Shown piece after piece: positions 1 to 7,236 of a stretch of 24,973 nucleotides of DNA (position 1 is its first letter; each line of letters starts with the position of its first letter). The stretch lies in the IMG/VR virus record IMGVR_UViG_3300042545_001367, positions 1 to 24,973 of that record; one strand, written 5' to 3'. The stretch is from a virus. The position numbers and the translations under genes are program-made. The notes below the pieces were generated by a model that searched no databases, was not told where the DNA came from, and was given only the letters and a program-made list of their open reading frames with translations.

Positions 1-2402
1 TCCGATCTCATGATGCGCGCCACCACGCGCGGCCTGCGGTGCAGCACCTTGCCATCGGGCAACACCGTGTCGTCCCCCGCGCGCAGCACGAGCACGCTCG
101 AATTGTCCAAGTCGCCCTCGCCATCCGTCACGTCGGCCCCCGTCGCCGGGTCGCAGCTCGTGAGATACCGGGCATCCTGCGCCGGCATCTCCAGCACCGC
201 CAGCCATGCCTCTTCCATCGGCGTCGCGCGGAACGCAATCGGCACATCGGTCATCCGCCCCGCCAGCACATCCTCCACCCCGGCGCCGTGGGCATCGAGC
301 ACCCCATACTTCCACTGCCCGCGCGCCGCCTCCGCCGAGCGCCGCAGCGCCGCCAGGCTCTCGCGAGAAAAAGCCGGCGAGCCCGACGCCACAAATGCCG
401 TCTTCGGGTCCGGCGGATACTCCTGATCAAACTTCGCCTCGTTGCCGTTGAAATCATTCCGAATCGTCCACCGCCGCCATTTGAGCTGCGCTGGCGTCCA
501 TTGGTAGCGCCGGATTCCCTCGGCCTCCGCCGGCGTGAGCGAGGCCATGATGCGGTCCTCCTCCCCCTCCCCAAGTTCCATCGCGTTCCGCGGGATCTCA
601 TACCACGCCGCAAAGACCCGCATCCAAATCTCATCCGGGTCCGCCGCACCCTCCTCGCTCTCCCACTTCTTCCAATAGTCCTCATCCTCCGGCCACCGCG
701 CCGCCAGCCAGCGCGTGTAGAACCAGCCCGAGTTTCCGCACCACAACGCTCGCCCATTCCTGCGGACCATGAGCAAGTGATCGTTCGGCAGTGTCACACA
801 ATAGACGTTCCCGGAATACCCCGGAACGAGTTCAGGCCGGCGAGTGTGCTTTACCATTGCCCGCGTGGATTCCGTGAACGTCGCGAACCTGTTCCGCGCT
901 GTGCCGTAGGCGCTCGTGGCATACCCTGCCTTCAACGCGAGTTCCTGAATGTCGTCCTGCAATGCACGGTCAACGCCACATGCGATCCGCCCGCGTGCAT
1001 TGCCAGCGCGCATCAGCTCCGCATATCCATCACCCAAATTGATCGCCATCAGCAGTTCACGGCACTGTTCCCTGCTCATCGCCATCAGCAGTGCCCGCGG
1101 AATCCGCTTCGGCTTTGAAAACTCCCGCAGATAGTCCGCCAGTTGCGCGTTCTCGAAAATGAAGCGCCGGCCCCGACCGTGCGCCACATCACGCAGCGGG
1201 ATGCCGAGCGCGCGAGCAACGCGCTCACACGCCGTCCGCATGGCATCTGGATATGTCACCTGCGTCACAGTCACGCTCTTGTTGCCTGGCTTGAATGTGA
1301 CATGCCCCTCCGTCAGAAAGTATCCAAGGAACTCAAGCCACGCCGCGATTGGCACCGTCTTTTCCGGCTGTGTGCGCCACCCTGCCCCCTGCCTGTGCCG
1401 ATACGCTGGAAGCGTGAAATCAGAAGCGCCGGGCGTGCGCCAGTCCATCCCGCGCTCGAAATAGTAGTCCGTCACGGAATCGAGCATTGAGCCGGCGGCC
1501 TGCATCTTCATCTCCCCCTTTTGACGCGCACACCACACGCTGTGATTTGGCGTGACGAGCAGATCCACGCTCTGCGCCTTGATCTGCACCATGTCTCCGG
1601 CGTGATGATGCACCTGCTTTTTCCAGTGGCTCTCGTAATACGCGATGCCGGTCTCCAGCGACTTCGACAAAATCCGTTCGGTGCCGGTCAAGTCTTTGAA
1701 AAACTTCCATCCCTCATCGGTAAGCAGTTCAGTCTTCTCATCGTAGCACTGCCCATTCGCCGTGCTCTCCGCGATCACGATGCTGTCCGCCGTCTTCGGC
1801 ACCGTGTTCAGCGTCGCGAGCATCAGCTTGTTCGCGTCCCTCACCCCGTCCGAGGGAAAATGCGCGCACTCCGAAAACCACAGCACGCGGAACCCGCCGC
1901 CGCGGCCCGCATTCGGGTCCAGCGCCGTTTCCTTGATGGCTTCGCTCCCGTTCCCATACTCGATCTTGCGCGCGCTCCCGCTCACGCCGAAGCCCCACGG
2001 AAACACGTCGCTCGTCGCAAACTGCCGTTGCAGTTCGAAGATTTCATCGCTCCGCTTAAAAACATCCGCCATCACCAGCGCCTTCGTCACCTTGTTCCGG
2101 CATTCGAGGTCCACCACCTTCGAGCAAATCAGCGACGACCCCGAGCGCCGGCCCTTCAACACGATGATGCGCGCCGGCCTTTTCAGCCGACGACACAGCG
2201 CCAGCGCACGCTCGATGCGCAGTTGAAGCGTGTTCGCCTTCGGATTCGCCGCATTCAGCGCCGCCAGCTTCACCGGATCCCGCTCGATGGCATCCCCGAT
2301 CCACCGCTTCCCCGAGTCATCCGCCCACTGGATGCACGTCTCCAGGTGCGTGCAGGGCGAGGACACCGCCGCCAGCAAAGATTCAGCCGTCGCGATATCC
2401 AT
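1..2402 (-). CDS. terL: Terminase large subunit, intein-containing, C-terminus cut by window edge
   Basis: Packaging motor ATPase/nuclease that translocates phage DNA into the prohead and cuts it. The frame is open from ATG 2402 to base 1. Exteins: Walker A-like LKGRRSGSS (residues 82-90, with the usual Lys replaced, as in several terminase families), Walker B FRVLWFSECA (171-180, acidic E178), and motif III ESTANGQ (212-218), where the intein interrupts. After the intein the protein resumes with SGWFYTRW. The nuclease domain follows (YLTSCDPATGAD, then DNSSVLV), with the first catalytic Asp visible. The start lies one base after the small-subunit stop, so the pair is probably translationally coupled. 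About 460 extein residues are visible and the rest is beyond the window. Function is well supported by motif order and by the adjacent small subunit. Confidence 0.93.
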   Translation of the reverse strand, partial: MDIATAESLLAAVSSPCTHLETCIQWADDSGKRWIGDAIERDPVKLAALNAANPKANTLQLRIERALALCRRLKRPARIIVLKGRRSGSSLICSKVVDLECRNKVTKALVMADVFKRSDEIFELQRQFATSDVFPWGFGVSGSARKIEYGNGSEAIKETALDPNAGRGGGFRVLWFSECAHFPSDGVRDANKLMLATLNTVPKTADSIVIAESTANGQCYDEKTELLTDEGWKFFKDLTGTERILSKSLETGIAYYESHWKKQVHHHAGDMVQIKAQSVDLLVTPNHSVWCARQKGEMKMQAAGSMLDSVTDYYFERGMDWRTPGASDFTLPAYRHRQGAGWRTQPEKTVPIAAWLEFLGYFLTEGHVTFKPGNKSVTVTQVTYPDAMRTACERVARALGIPLRDVAHGRGRRFIFENAQLADYLREFSKPKRIPRALLMAMSREQCRELLMAINLGDGYAELMRAGNARGRIACGVDRALQDDIQELALKAGYATSAYGTARNRFATFTESTRAMVKHTRRPELVPGYSGNVYCVTLPNDHLLMVRRNGRALWCGNSGWFYTRWLAARWPEDEDYWKKWESEEGAADPDEIWMRVFAAWYEIPRNAMELGEGEEDRIMASLTPAEAEGIRRYQWTPAQLKWRRWTIRNDFNGNEAKFDQEYPPDPKTAFVASGSPAFSRESLAALRRSAEAARGQWKYGVLDAHGAGVEDVLAGRMTDVPIAFRATPMEEAWLAVLEMPAQDARYLTSCDPATGADVTDGEGDLDNSSVLVLRAGDDTVLPDGKVLHRRPRVVARIMRS
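732..1748 (-). other. Intein with LAGLIDADG (DOD) homing endonuclease, inside terL
   Basis: A 339-residue in-frame protein insertion that should splice itself out of the terminase. It begins with Cys1 (block A, CYDEKTELLTDEGW). Block B is LLVTPNHSVW with T66 and H69. The endonuclease motifs are WLEFLGYFLTEGH (137-149, acidic E147) and LLMAINLGDGYA (D240). Block F is NVYCVTLPNDHLLMV and block G ends WCGN with Asn339, followed by Ser as the +1 nucleophile. The penultimate residue is Gly instead of the usual His, a variation seen in some functional inteins. Both endonuclease acidic residues are intact, so homing activity is plausible. Removing residues 1-339 restores a normal terminase motif III (ESTANGQ joined to SGWFYTRW). 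Confidence 0.93.
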
Positions 2403-2403
2403 T

Positions 2404-2985
2404 TCAGCCGCCAGCGGGTTCCGAGGCTTTTCCGCGGCGCTCCGCCAGCCACGCCGCCAGCGTCTCAGCGTTCAGCACCTTCTGGTTGCCGAGGTCCACC
2501 TTCTCAGGCGCGTCAATGCCGGCCAGCTTGGCGATGCGCTCCCCATATTTGATCATCGTCATGCTCAGTTTGTTGATCTTCTCAAATTCCGCCAGCGCCA
2601 TCACGCTCCCGTCAGGCTTCTCGTCCTTCACTTCCAGCGTCTCATCGAACAGCTTCCGCGCCACCAGGCTCTGCCCGGCATCCATGAAGGCCAGTTGCTC
2701 GTCGCGCAGCGCCTCCGCGCGCTCCGCCGTCAGCCCGGCCGTCTCCTTCATCGCCTCCGCGCACAGCTCGCACGTGTACCCGAGCGAAATATCCAGCGCC
2801 GCGGCGATCGTTCGCATTACCTCCCCGCGCAGCCGGCGGGCCACGATCGCCGACTTCAGCGCCGCGCGCCGGTCCGCCGTCGCCTTCGGCGCCCGCCGCC
2901 GTGCAGCAATGGCCTTGCCCCCTTTGCGCGCCGCCTCGCGACGGATTTTCTTCGGCACCGGCTTGCGTGTTTTCTTCGTGCTCAT
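2404..2985 (-). CDS. terS: Terminase small subunit-like DNA-binding protein
   Basis: A 193-residue protein directly upstream of terL, probably the small terminase subunit that recognises the packaging site. The N-terminus (about 1-45) is very Lys/Arg-rich. It is followed by a helix-turn-helix-like stretch (MRTIAAALDISLGYTCELCA, about 57-76), then a long helical region with acidic and Leu/Ala spacing and a C-terminal tail. It ends one base before the terL start codon. The assignment rests on position, size and the HTH-plus-helix layout; sequence motifs for this family are weak. A start at ATG 2985 leaves 19 bases after the upstream integrase stop. Confidence 0.72.
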   Translation of the reverse strand: MSTKKTRKPVPKKIRREAARKGGKAIAARRRAPKATADRRAALKSAIVARRLRGEVMRTIAAALDISLGYTCELCAEAMKETAGLTAERAEALRDEQLAFMDAGQSLVARKLFDETLEVKDEKPDGSVMALAEFEKINKLSMTMIKYGERIAKLAGIDAPEKVDLGNQKVLNAETLAAWLAERRGKASEPAGG

Positions 2986-3004
2986 GGTCAGATGGTAGTC
3001 ATTT

Positions 3005-4033
3005 TTAAGCGTCTAACAATCGCAACCTTCCCGCCCCAGCCATCAATCCCATTCTTCCCATCCGTCCCATCTCGGGATCCAGCGGGCTCGGAACACTCAG
3101 CGCCTCCGCATGGCAGTATCCCGCCGTCGTCTGGATCTGCGAATGCCCCATGCTCTTGCTCATGGCCACCACATTCACCCCGCGGTCGAGATTGTGCGTC
3201 GCGTATGCGTGCCGCAGCTCATGCGGCACGATCGCGAGCCCCAGCTTCCGCCGCGCCTGCTTCACCGCCCGCTGCACATTCGCCTCGTGCATCCGCCAGC
3301 GCACCGTCTCCCCCGTCCGCGGATGCCCGCACGGCCGATGCGCCGGGAACAGCCACGCCCAGGCCCACGCGCTCCGATACTCAGGATACTTCCGCCCGAG
3401 CTGATGCGGCAGCGCCACCGGCACACCGTTCCGCACATCCATCTCCCAAGTCCGGCGCGCAATCGTCATCTGCTGCTCGATCTCCACCGCCAGCGAGCAG
3501 GGCAGCCGCACCACGCGGTCCTTCCCGCCCTTCGCCCCGAGAATGAACAGCGAACTGTCCTCAAACTTCACATCCTTGATCCGCAGATTCAGCGGCTCCG
3601 TCACCCGCAACCCCGCCCCGTAAAGCAGCCGTGCGACCAGGTTCGTCGGATACCCGCCCACATCCCGCACCGCAGAAAGCAGCGCCCGCGTCTCCTCCAC
3701 CGTCGGCGCGTGCCGCATCTGTTGCGGACGCGAAGCCCGCAGCGCATCCACATCGTTCAGCGGAGTCTTCATCACATCCTTGTAAAAAAAGAGGATCGCC
3801 GAGAAAGCCGAGTTCTGCGTCGCCACCGCCACATCATGCTGCGTCACCAACATCGTCAAAAAAGCCTCCGCCTTCGCCTCACTCGAAAGCCCACGCTCCA
3901 GCGTGAAAGTGAAAGCCAGATACCTTCGCAACCACCCACAGTAATCCCGCTCCGTTGAAAGCGCCTTCCCCTGCCGCCGGATCACCCCCCGCGCCCTCTC
4001 CACATGATTTTCAATAAGTTCCCTGCGCGTCAT
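3005..4033 (-). CDS. intI-like: Integron-type tyrosine recombinase (IntI-like)
   Basis: A 342-residue site-specific recombinase, within the usual integron-integrase length. It has an N-terminal SAM-like core-binding domain (about 10-95) and then the catalytic domain: R143 (GAGLRVTEPL), K171 (AKGGKDRVV), H271-E-L-R274, H297 (SMGHSQIQTT) and nucleophile Y306 (AGYCH). Residues 208-250 hold the extra IntI-specific region (LPHQLGRKYPEYRSAWAWAW, then LFPAHRPCGHPRTGE). This matches the family's LxRKYP...W.W.fP pattern and is absent from ordinary phage integrases and XerC/D. The start codon overlaps the stop of the acetyltransferase-like gene by ATGA. It lies next to a run of attC-like palindromes, supporting a cassette-recombination role. 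It is unlikely to be the phage integration enzyme, because a second integrase lies beside the att region. Confidence 0.88.
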   Translation of the reverse strand: MTRRELIENHVERARGVIRRQGKALSTERDYCGWLRRYLAFTFTLERGLSSEAKAEAFLTMLVTQHDVAVATQNSAFSAILFFYKDVMKTPLNDVDALRASRPQQMRHAPTVEETRALLSAVRDVGGYPTNLVARLLYGAGLRVTEPLNLRIKDVKFEDSSLFILGAKGGKDRVVRLPCSLAVEIEQQMTIARRTWEMDVRNGVPVALPHQLGRKYPEYRSAWAWAWLFPAHRPCGHPRTGETVRWRMHEANVQRAVKQARRKLGLAIVPHELRHAYATHNLDRGVNVVAMSKSMGHSQIQTTAGYCHAEALSVPSPLDPEMGRMGRMGLMAGAGRLRLLDA

Positions 4034-4707
4034 AGCTTTGGCTTTCTTGCCGGTTCAATATGCAAACCGGCGGTTGGAGAAACACAGTTCTCCGCCTCAG
4101 CGCCGTTGTGAGTAGATGCGGTTTTTTGCCAGCGGTTTTTCACTTCGAGCATCACCGGGCTGTGAGTCCGCTTTTCATTCAGGTGGTCATCCTTCCGCCA
4201 ACCATCCTTTACGGGCTTCGTCTTCCCCACCACCCGCCAGCCTGCCCCCCGCAAAGACGCGCCGCTTTCCGTTTCGAGGGTGTACGTAATCATCCGCCGT
4301 CCCCCCATTGCCTCCCACGCTCGCCAGCACGCGGCATACAGCATCGAGCACGTTCCCTTCGGCGCGGGCTCTATCGTGCAGACGCGGAGAACCTCCGCCG
4401 TCCATCCATCCATCAGTGTCGCCGAGAGCGGGTTTCCGACTATCGCGACCCCCACAAGCCGACCATCCACCGCCACGCCGGCAGACCACTTGCCTCCGTT
4501 GCGTGCGGTGCGGCCGTTGTGCCTGTGGTGCTGCGCGACGAAATCATTCGCCTTTCGGAGCGTCATCGGAACCATGTATGGCCTCCCACTCCCCGCCAAC
4601 TCTGCTGCCACGGGCGGCTCTAAATCGGGCGGAGAACCAGGGCTTGCACCAAACGCGCCTGGCGTCGTGCTGAAAAGCTCCGGTTCGGATTGGATAGGCG
4701 GCTTCAT
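4030..4707 (-). CDS. XF1762-like (GNAT-like) phage protein, first cassette ORF
   Basis: 225 residues. The core (about 46-165) begins MTLRKANDFVAQHHRHNG and continues GVAVDGRLVGVAIVGNP, then a CSMLYAACWRAWEAMGGRR helix and TYTLETESGASLRGAGW. This is the pattern of the phage XF1762-type family, which resembles GNAT acetyltransferases; the substrate is unknown. The first 45 residues are a Pro/Gly/Ser-rich linker encoded by one arm of an attC-like palindrome. The start at 4707 is chosen because it overlaps the upstream stop as ATGA; longer forms in this frame run into the upstream gene. The C-terminal 25 residues overlie the small palindromes next to intI. Confidence 0.72.
   Translation of the reverse strand: MKPPIQSEPELFSTTPGAFGASPGSPPDLEPPVAAELAGSGRPYMVPMTLRKANDFVAQHHRHNGRTARNGGKWSAGVAVDGRLVGVAIVGNPLSATLMDGWTAEVLRVCTIEPAPKGTCSMLYAACWRAWEAMGGRRMITYTLETESGASLRGAGWRVVGKTKPVKDGWRKDDHLNEKRTHSPVMLEVKNRWQKTASTHNGAEAENCVSPTAGLHIEPARKPKL
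4049..4093. promoter_or_regulatory. Candidate attI region: paired palindromes with a near-canonical GTT core
   Basis: Immediately upstream of the IntI-like start codon are two adjacent inverted repeats: GCCGGTT/AACCGGC (4049-4055 with 4065-4071) and GGAGAA/TTCTCC (4076-4081 with 4088-4093). Between them lies GTTGGAG (4073-4079), one base away from the integron core consensus GTTRRRY. Integrons carry attI between intI and the first cassette, which is this position. The site overlaps the 3' end of the acetyltransferase-like gene. The assignment is positional inference. Confidence 0.35.
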
Positions 4708-4752
4708 TGCGGGGGCGCGTCCTCGGCGCGTTGGTGAAGCCCGGCGTTCTCC
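4631..4752 (+). repeat. attC-like site 1
   Basis: A 122-nt imperfect palindrome bounded by GGAGAAC (4631-4637) and GTTCTCC (4746-4752). The left arm GGGCTTgCACCaAACGCGCC (4640-4659) pairs with GGCGCGTTGGTGAAGCCC (4725-4742) perfectly except for two unpaired left-arm bases, shown in lower case. Extrahelical bases on one arm and AAC...GTT ends are the structural hallmarks of attC. The stop/start junction of the two flanking minus-strand genes (4704-4707) lies in the loop. Confidence 0.75.
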
Positions 4753-5105
4753 GTCTCTTTCTGTCGTGCATCGAGGAGCACGATTAGTTCGACCAGCGCT
4801 GTGCCTGTTTTTCCGATTGCGAGTTGGAGTTTCAGGTCGCCCGCCTCTCGCGCTTCGAGCATCCAGCATAGCGCTTCGCATTCGGCCTTTTCAACGCGCT
4901 TCGTCAGAGACGGAGAACCAGCGCGCTGCAAGCGAACACGGGTCTCGTCTTCGGTCGGAGGCTGTGCCGAGTCATCCGCAGCCGCCCGTCCACCCCAGAA
5001 AACTCCGCACGGATAGCACATCGATAGCCCGCCCTCTTTTGTGCCGGTATTGGTGCCTCCGCACTGCGGACAAACCGCCGGCTGCTTTGGTTGTCCTTCG
5101 CTCAT
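4704..5105 (-). CDS. Zinc-ribbon protein, cassette ORF
   Basis: 133 residues, function unknown. The N-terminus carries a zinc-ribbon-like pair of CxxC motifs (CPQCGGTNTG at 15-24 and CYPCGVFW at about 30-37). A polar linker follows, then a helical segment (about 70-115: ECEALCWMLEAREAGDLKLQ, then a TALVELIVLLDARQ stretch). The linker residues around LQRAGSPSL are encoded by the left arm of attC-like site 2, and the C-terminus (ETENAGLHQRAE) by the right arm of site 1. The gene overlaps both neighbours by ATGA, which supports the chosen start. A nucleic-acid-binding or regulatory role is possible but not shown. Confidence 0.75.
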   Translation of the reverse strand: MSEGQPKQPAVCPQCGGTNTGTKEGGLSMCYPCGVFWGGRAAADDSAQPPTEDETRVRLQRAGSPSLTKRVEKAECEALCWMLEAREAGDLKLQLAIGKTGTALVELIVLLDARQKETENAGLHQRAEDAPPQ

Positions 5106-5144
5106 AGTTTTTCCTCCCCGTGTCGTTGAGCTACTTCGGTAGCT
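4912..5144 (+). repeat. attC-like site 2
   Basis: The left end is GGAGAAC (4912-4918). The left arm GCTgCAAgCGaACACGGG (4925-4942) pairs with CCCGTGTCGTTGAGC (5117-5131) once three left-arm bases are left unpaired. The first and last extras are six bases apart, as in the classical aadA attC. The right outer half-site is degenerate. The 174-nt loop is longer than in classical attC sites. It holds the overlapping stop/start at 5102-5105. Confidence 0.65.
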
Positions 5145-5395
5145 GCTCTTTCCAGTTCGCGACGAATGATGGGCAAGCAGATGCGCGGGAACTCCATCGG
5201 CGTGAACAGCCCGTGCCGGATTGACGATTGCTCCCAGAGTGCCGAGGCGATGGTTTTCGCCAGAGCAGCTACCCAGTCAGTGCTCGCGAACACCGCCCTG
5301 TCTGGACGCGCGGGTTCGGGCACGAGGTTACTTGCGCAGCGCGGGCAGATGCCGCAGTCCGTGTTCCAATCGCATTGTGTGCAGTGTAGGCTCAT
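5102..5395 (-). CDS. Zinc-finger-like protein, cassette ORF
   Basis: 97 residues, function unknown. It begins MSLHCTQCDWNTDCGICPRC, a treble-clef or rubredoxin-like cluster of CxxC pairs (C5-C8 and C17-C20). The helical remainder includes WVAALAKTIASALWEQS and ends with a charged helix (RRELERAATEVAQRHGEEKL). Both ends overlap neighbours by ATGA. The last 20 residues are encoded by the right arm of attC-like site 2, and the region around DRAVFASTDW by the left arm of site 3. It resembles the small zinc-ribbon ORFs next to it in layout only; no sequence similarity is claimed. Confidence 0.72.
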   Translation of the reverse strand: MSLHCTQCDWNTDCGICPRCASNLVPEPARPDRAVFASTDWVAALAKTIASALWEQSSIRHGLFTPMEFPRICLPIIRRELERAATEVAQRHGEEKL

Positions 5396-5449
5396 CGGCT
5401 CGTATTGGATGCGCCGCTTTGGGCGGTGTCGGAGACTTCCCCGTTCCCC
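5267..5449 (+). repeat. attC-like site 3
   Basis: The left arm AGTgCTCgCGaACACCGCCC (5279-5298) pairs with GGGCGGTGTCGGAGACT (5421-5437) with three unpaired left-arm bases at the same positions as in site 2. The right end is GTTCCCC (5443-5449); the left outer half-site is degenerate. The gene junction at 5392-5395 lies in the loop. Confidence 0.7.
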
Positions 5450-6366
5450 GAATTTGCGCCGCTGTGTTTCGTGGCCGCGTCGTCGCCTGCCGGCTCCGCA
5501 CCCCCGCCGCCCAAGAAGAACTCAGAGGCGAGGCGTCCGCGTGCAATCTCGACGTATTTCGCCTCACGGTCGCACCCGAGATAGTGGCGTCCCTCCTGTT
5601 TCGCGGCGAGCAGCGTTGACCCGCTTCCGCAGCACATGTCGAGCACCACGTCGCCGGGATTCGTGTATGTGCGGACGAGGTAGCGCATCATCTCAATCGG
5701 CTTTTGCGTCGGGTGGAGTCCGGTTTCCGTGTTCCAGTCCTGCACAGAGCTTGGCACTCGATCCACCGTCAGTTCATTGTCCTTCCGAACTTCAAACTTT
5801 CGGTAGTTTTCAGACGCCCCGCGGAAGGTGCATTTGTAGTTCGCACGGTCTGCTCCAGCCCCTCTCCGAGTTTCCCTTTGCGCGTTGTATGTCCACTTGC
5901 CCGCCGCGAATACGACCACCGATTCATGTTCCTTGAACGGCTCCCGGACGGTGTTCGCGAAGTTGCTGCCGCGATTTTTCCGCCAAACCCATTCGTGCCG
6001 AAATTCCTCCACGTTGCTCATCACCATCTGTGCCGTGAACGGCTGGCTTGCTGTCGTCACTACAGCGCCACGGCAGAGCCTTCGCACTTGCAGCCACCAA
6101 GCCGGAAGATCAATCACCGTGTCCCATCGGTTCGAGGTTGTGCCGTATGGCAAGTCCGTGATTACCGCGTCAACGCAAGCGTCGGGGAGAGCCTCCATGA
6201 ACTCGATGCAGTCGGCGATTTGAACGGTGTCCAACAGACCCCCCACTCCGCTCCGCACCGGGGCGCGTTCCGTGGCGACGCTCGGCTCTAATCCGAAATT
6301 CGGGGAACCAGGCGCTGCAAGGGACTGCACCCTGGCGTTCAGTTGAGGTAGCGAATTTCCAGTCAT
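5392..6366 (-). CDS. Site-specific DNA methyltransferase (adenine-N6/cytosine-N4, beta-type order)
   Basis: 324 residues. It transfers methyl from S-adenosylmethionine to an exocyclic amine in DNA. The catalytic motif is DLPYGTTSNRWD (71-82). HPTQKP (218-223) and the AdoMet-binding motif DMCCGSGST (243-251), followed by HYLGCDREAKY, come after it. Catalytic motif first and AdoMet motif second is the beta-class order. No restriction endonuclease gene accompanies it, so it is probably an orphan methylase protecting phage DNA or altering regulation. Start 6366 is chosen because it lies four bases after the upstream stop; longer in-frame starts overlap that gene by more than 100 bases. N-terminal residues 15-45 are a linker encoded by the left arm of attC-like site 4. 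Confidence 0.92.
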   Translation of the reverse strand: MTGNSLPQLNARVQSLAAPGSPNFGLEPSVATERAPVRSGVGGLLDTVQIADCIEFMEALPDACVDAVITDLPYGTTSNRWDTVIDLPAWWLQVRRLCRGAVVTTASQPFTAQMVMSNVEEFRHEWVWRKNRGSNFANTVREPFKEHESVVVFAAGKWTYNAQRETRRGAGADRANYKCTFRGASENYRKFEVRKDNELTVDRVPSSVQDWNTETGLHPTQKPIEMMRYLVRTYTNPGDVVLDMCCGSGSTLLAAKQEGRHYLGCDREAKYVEIARGRLASEFFLGGGGAEPAGDDAATKHSGANSGNGEVSDTAQSGASNTSR

Positions 6367-6425
6367 AAAATCAGTCCCGTTTCGGAGAGCGTTCCCGGTG
6401 CATCCCTTGAGCTTCATCGTTCGGA
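6302..6425 (+). repeat. attC-like site 4
   Basis: A 124-nt palindrome bounded by GGGGAAC (6302-6308) and GTTCGGA (6419-6425). The left arm GCTgCAAGGGAcTGCACC (6314-6331) pairs with GGTGCATCCCTTGAGC (6397-6412), perfect except for two unpaired left-arm bases. The stop at 6371 and the methylase start at 6366 lie in the loop. Confidence 0.75.
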
Positions 6426-6907
6426 GACTTCCGATTCCTATCCGACGCGCTATCCCCCGCCGCCCCCAGCCTTCCAACCAAAGCCGCGCACGTCTCGTAT
6501 TCCGTTGCACCGTATTGAATCAATCCGGCTTCATCGAGCAGGCGGCAGTATCCCGCCAAAAGCGAAGGCGCATCAGTCTTTTCTTCGGCGGTCAATTCGT
6601 AGCCTTCCAGCCGCGCAATGCACTCTGGCATTGAGAGCGCCATCCAGTCTTCAGCGCAGCCCTTGTATGCGTAGAGTCCAAGCGCGGCTTTCCACTCTTT
6701 CACTTTCGCGCGCCGAACCTCCCGCTCCCCAACCGCTCGAAGTCTGCCGCTCACGGTCGGCTCTAGCTCGAACAGCGTCTCCGAACCATGCGCTGCACAG
6801 CGAACTCCGCCGTTCGTAGGCGCGGTTTCGAGCACGCGGTCATAGCGGCAGTGCGGGCACTCCACCAGTTCGGGGTCCATGTCTTTCGTGCAGTTCGGGC
6901 ATTTCAT
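6371..6907 (-). CDS. Zinc-ribbon protein, cassette ORF
   Basis: 178 residues, function unknown. It starts MKCPNCTKDMDPELVECPHC, a zinc ribbon with C3/C6 and C17/C20. A linker encoded by the left arm of attC-like site 5 follows (ETLFELEPTVSGRLRAVGE). The larger helical domain contains EDWMALSMPECIARLEGYEL and a Tyr/Leu-rich helix (SLLAGYCRLLDEAGLIQYGA). The C-terminus SPNDEAQGMHRERSPKRD is encoded by the right arm of site 4. Start 6907 overlaps the upstream stop by ATGA; a longer in-frame form would overlap that gene by over 130 bases. Confidence 0.75.
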   Translation of the reverse strand: MKCPNCTKDMDPELVECPHCRYDRVLETAPTNGGVRCAAHGSETLFELEPTVSGRLRAVGEREVRRAKVKEWKAALGLYAYKGCAEDWMALSMPECIARLEGYELTAEEKTDAPSLLAGYCRLLDEAGLIQYGATEYETCAALVGRLGAAGDSASDRNRKSPNDEAQGMHRERSPKRD

Positions 6908-6962
6908 AATTTCGATTCGGGAGCGCCGGTTGCGGCGGAGTCGGAGAGCTTTGCGCTCTGCA
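6780..6962 (+). repeat. attC-like site 5
   Basis: The left end is TCCGAAC (6780-6786). ACTCCGCCG (6804-6812) pairs perfectly with CGGCGGAGT (6933-6941). The outer parts GCTgCACAGCGa (6792-6803) and CGGAGAGCT (6942-6950) pair imperfectly, with extra bases on the left arm. The right outer half-site (TTGCGCT, 6951-6957) lacks the G of GTT. It is weaker than sites 1-4. The loop holds the 6904-6907 gene junction. Confidence 0.55.
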
Positions 6963-7236
6963 TACTGATTCGCTCGCGACGCTCCAGATACACCACACCG
7001 AAGGCGCGATTGTTGTCCTCCTCGGGGATGGCGAGCACCCACGTTTCTGACTCCGCCTTGCCCGCACTCGCGCGGATGAGTTTGTCGCCCTCCGCGTAGG
7101 TGCAGAGTTTCAGTTCGAGCCGCCGATACCGTTTGAAGATTCGGTAGTAGAGGCTTTTGAGTGTCCGCGCCAGCGATGCAGAGCCAGACAGTGGAGGCGA
7201 ACCCGACTCCGCGGTGATGTCTTTCGTGGTTTCCAT
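6904..7236 (-). CDS. Hypothetical protein, last cassette ORF
   Basis: 110 residues, not recognised. Basic in the middle (SLYYRIFKRYRRLELKLCTY), then GDKLIRASAGKAESETWVLA and a strand-like segment (NRAFGVVYLERRERISMQS). The start codon (7236) lies in the loop of attC-like site 6, and the C-terminus is encoded by the right arm of site 5. It overlaps the downstream zinc-ribbon gene by ATGA. A small beta-rich fold is possible. No catalytic motif is evident. Confidence 0.68.
   Translation of the reverse strand: METTKDITAESGSPPLSGSASLARTLKSLYYRIFKRYRRLELKLCTYAEGDKLIRASAGKAESETWVLAIPEEDNNRAFGVVYLERRERISMQSAKLSDSAATGAPESKL

Noticed and set aside
39-1118. Long plus-strand frame opposite terL
   Set aside because: The minus strand carries the complete terminase/intein motif series; the plus frame is Arg/His-rich shadow.
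4912-5144. Reading the attC-like palindromes as intrinsic terminators
   Set aside because: Loops are 34-174 nt, there are no T-runs, and genes overlap across them, so termination there would cut the operon at every junction.
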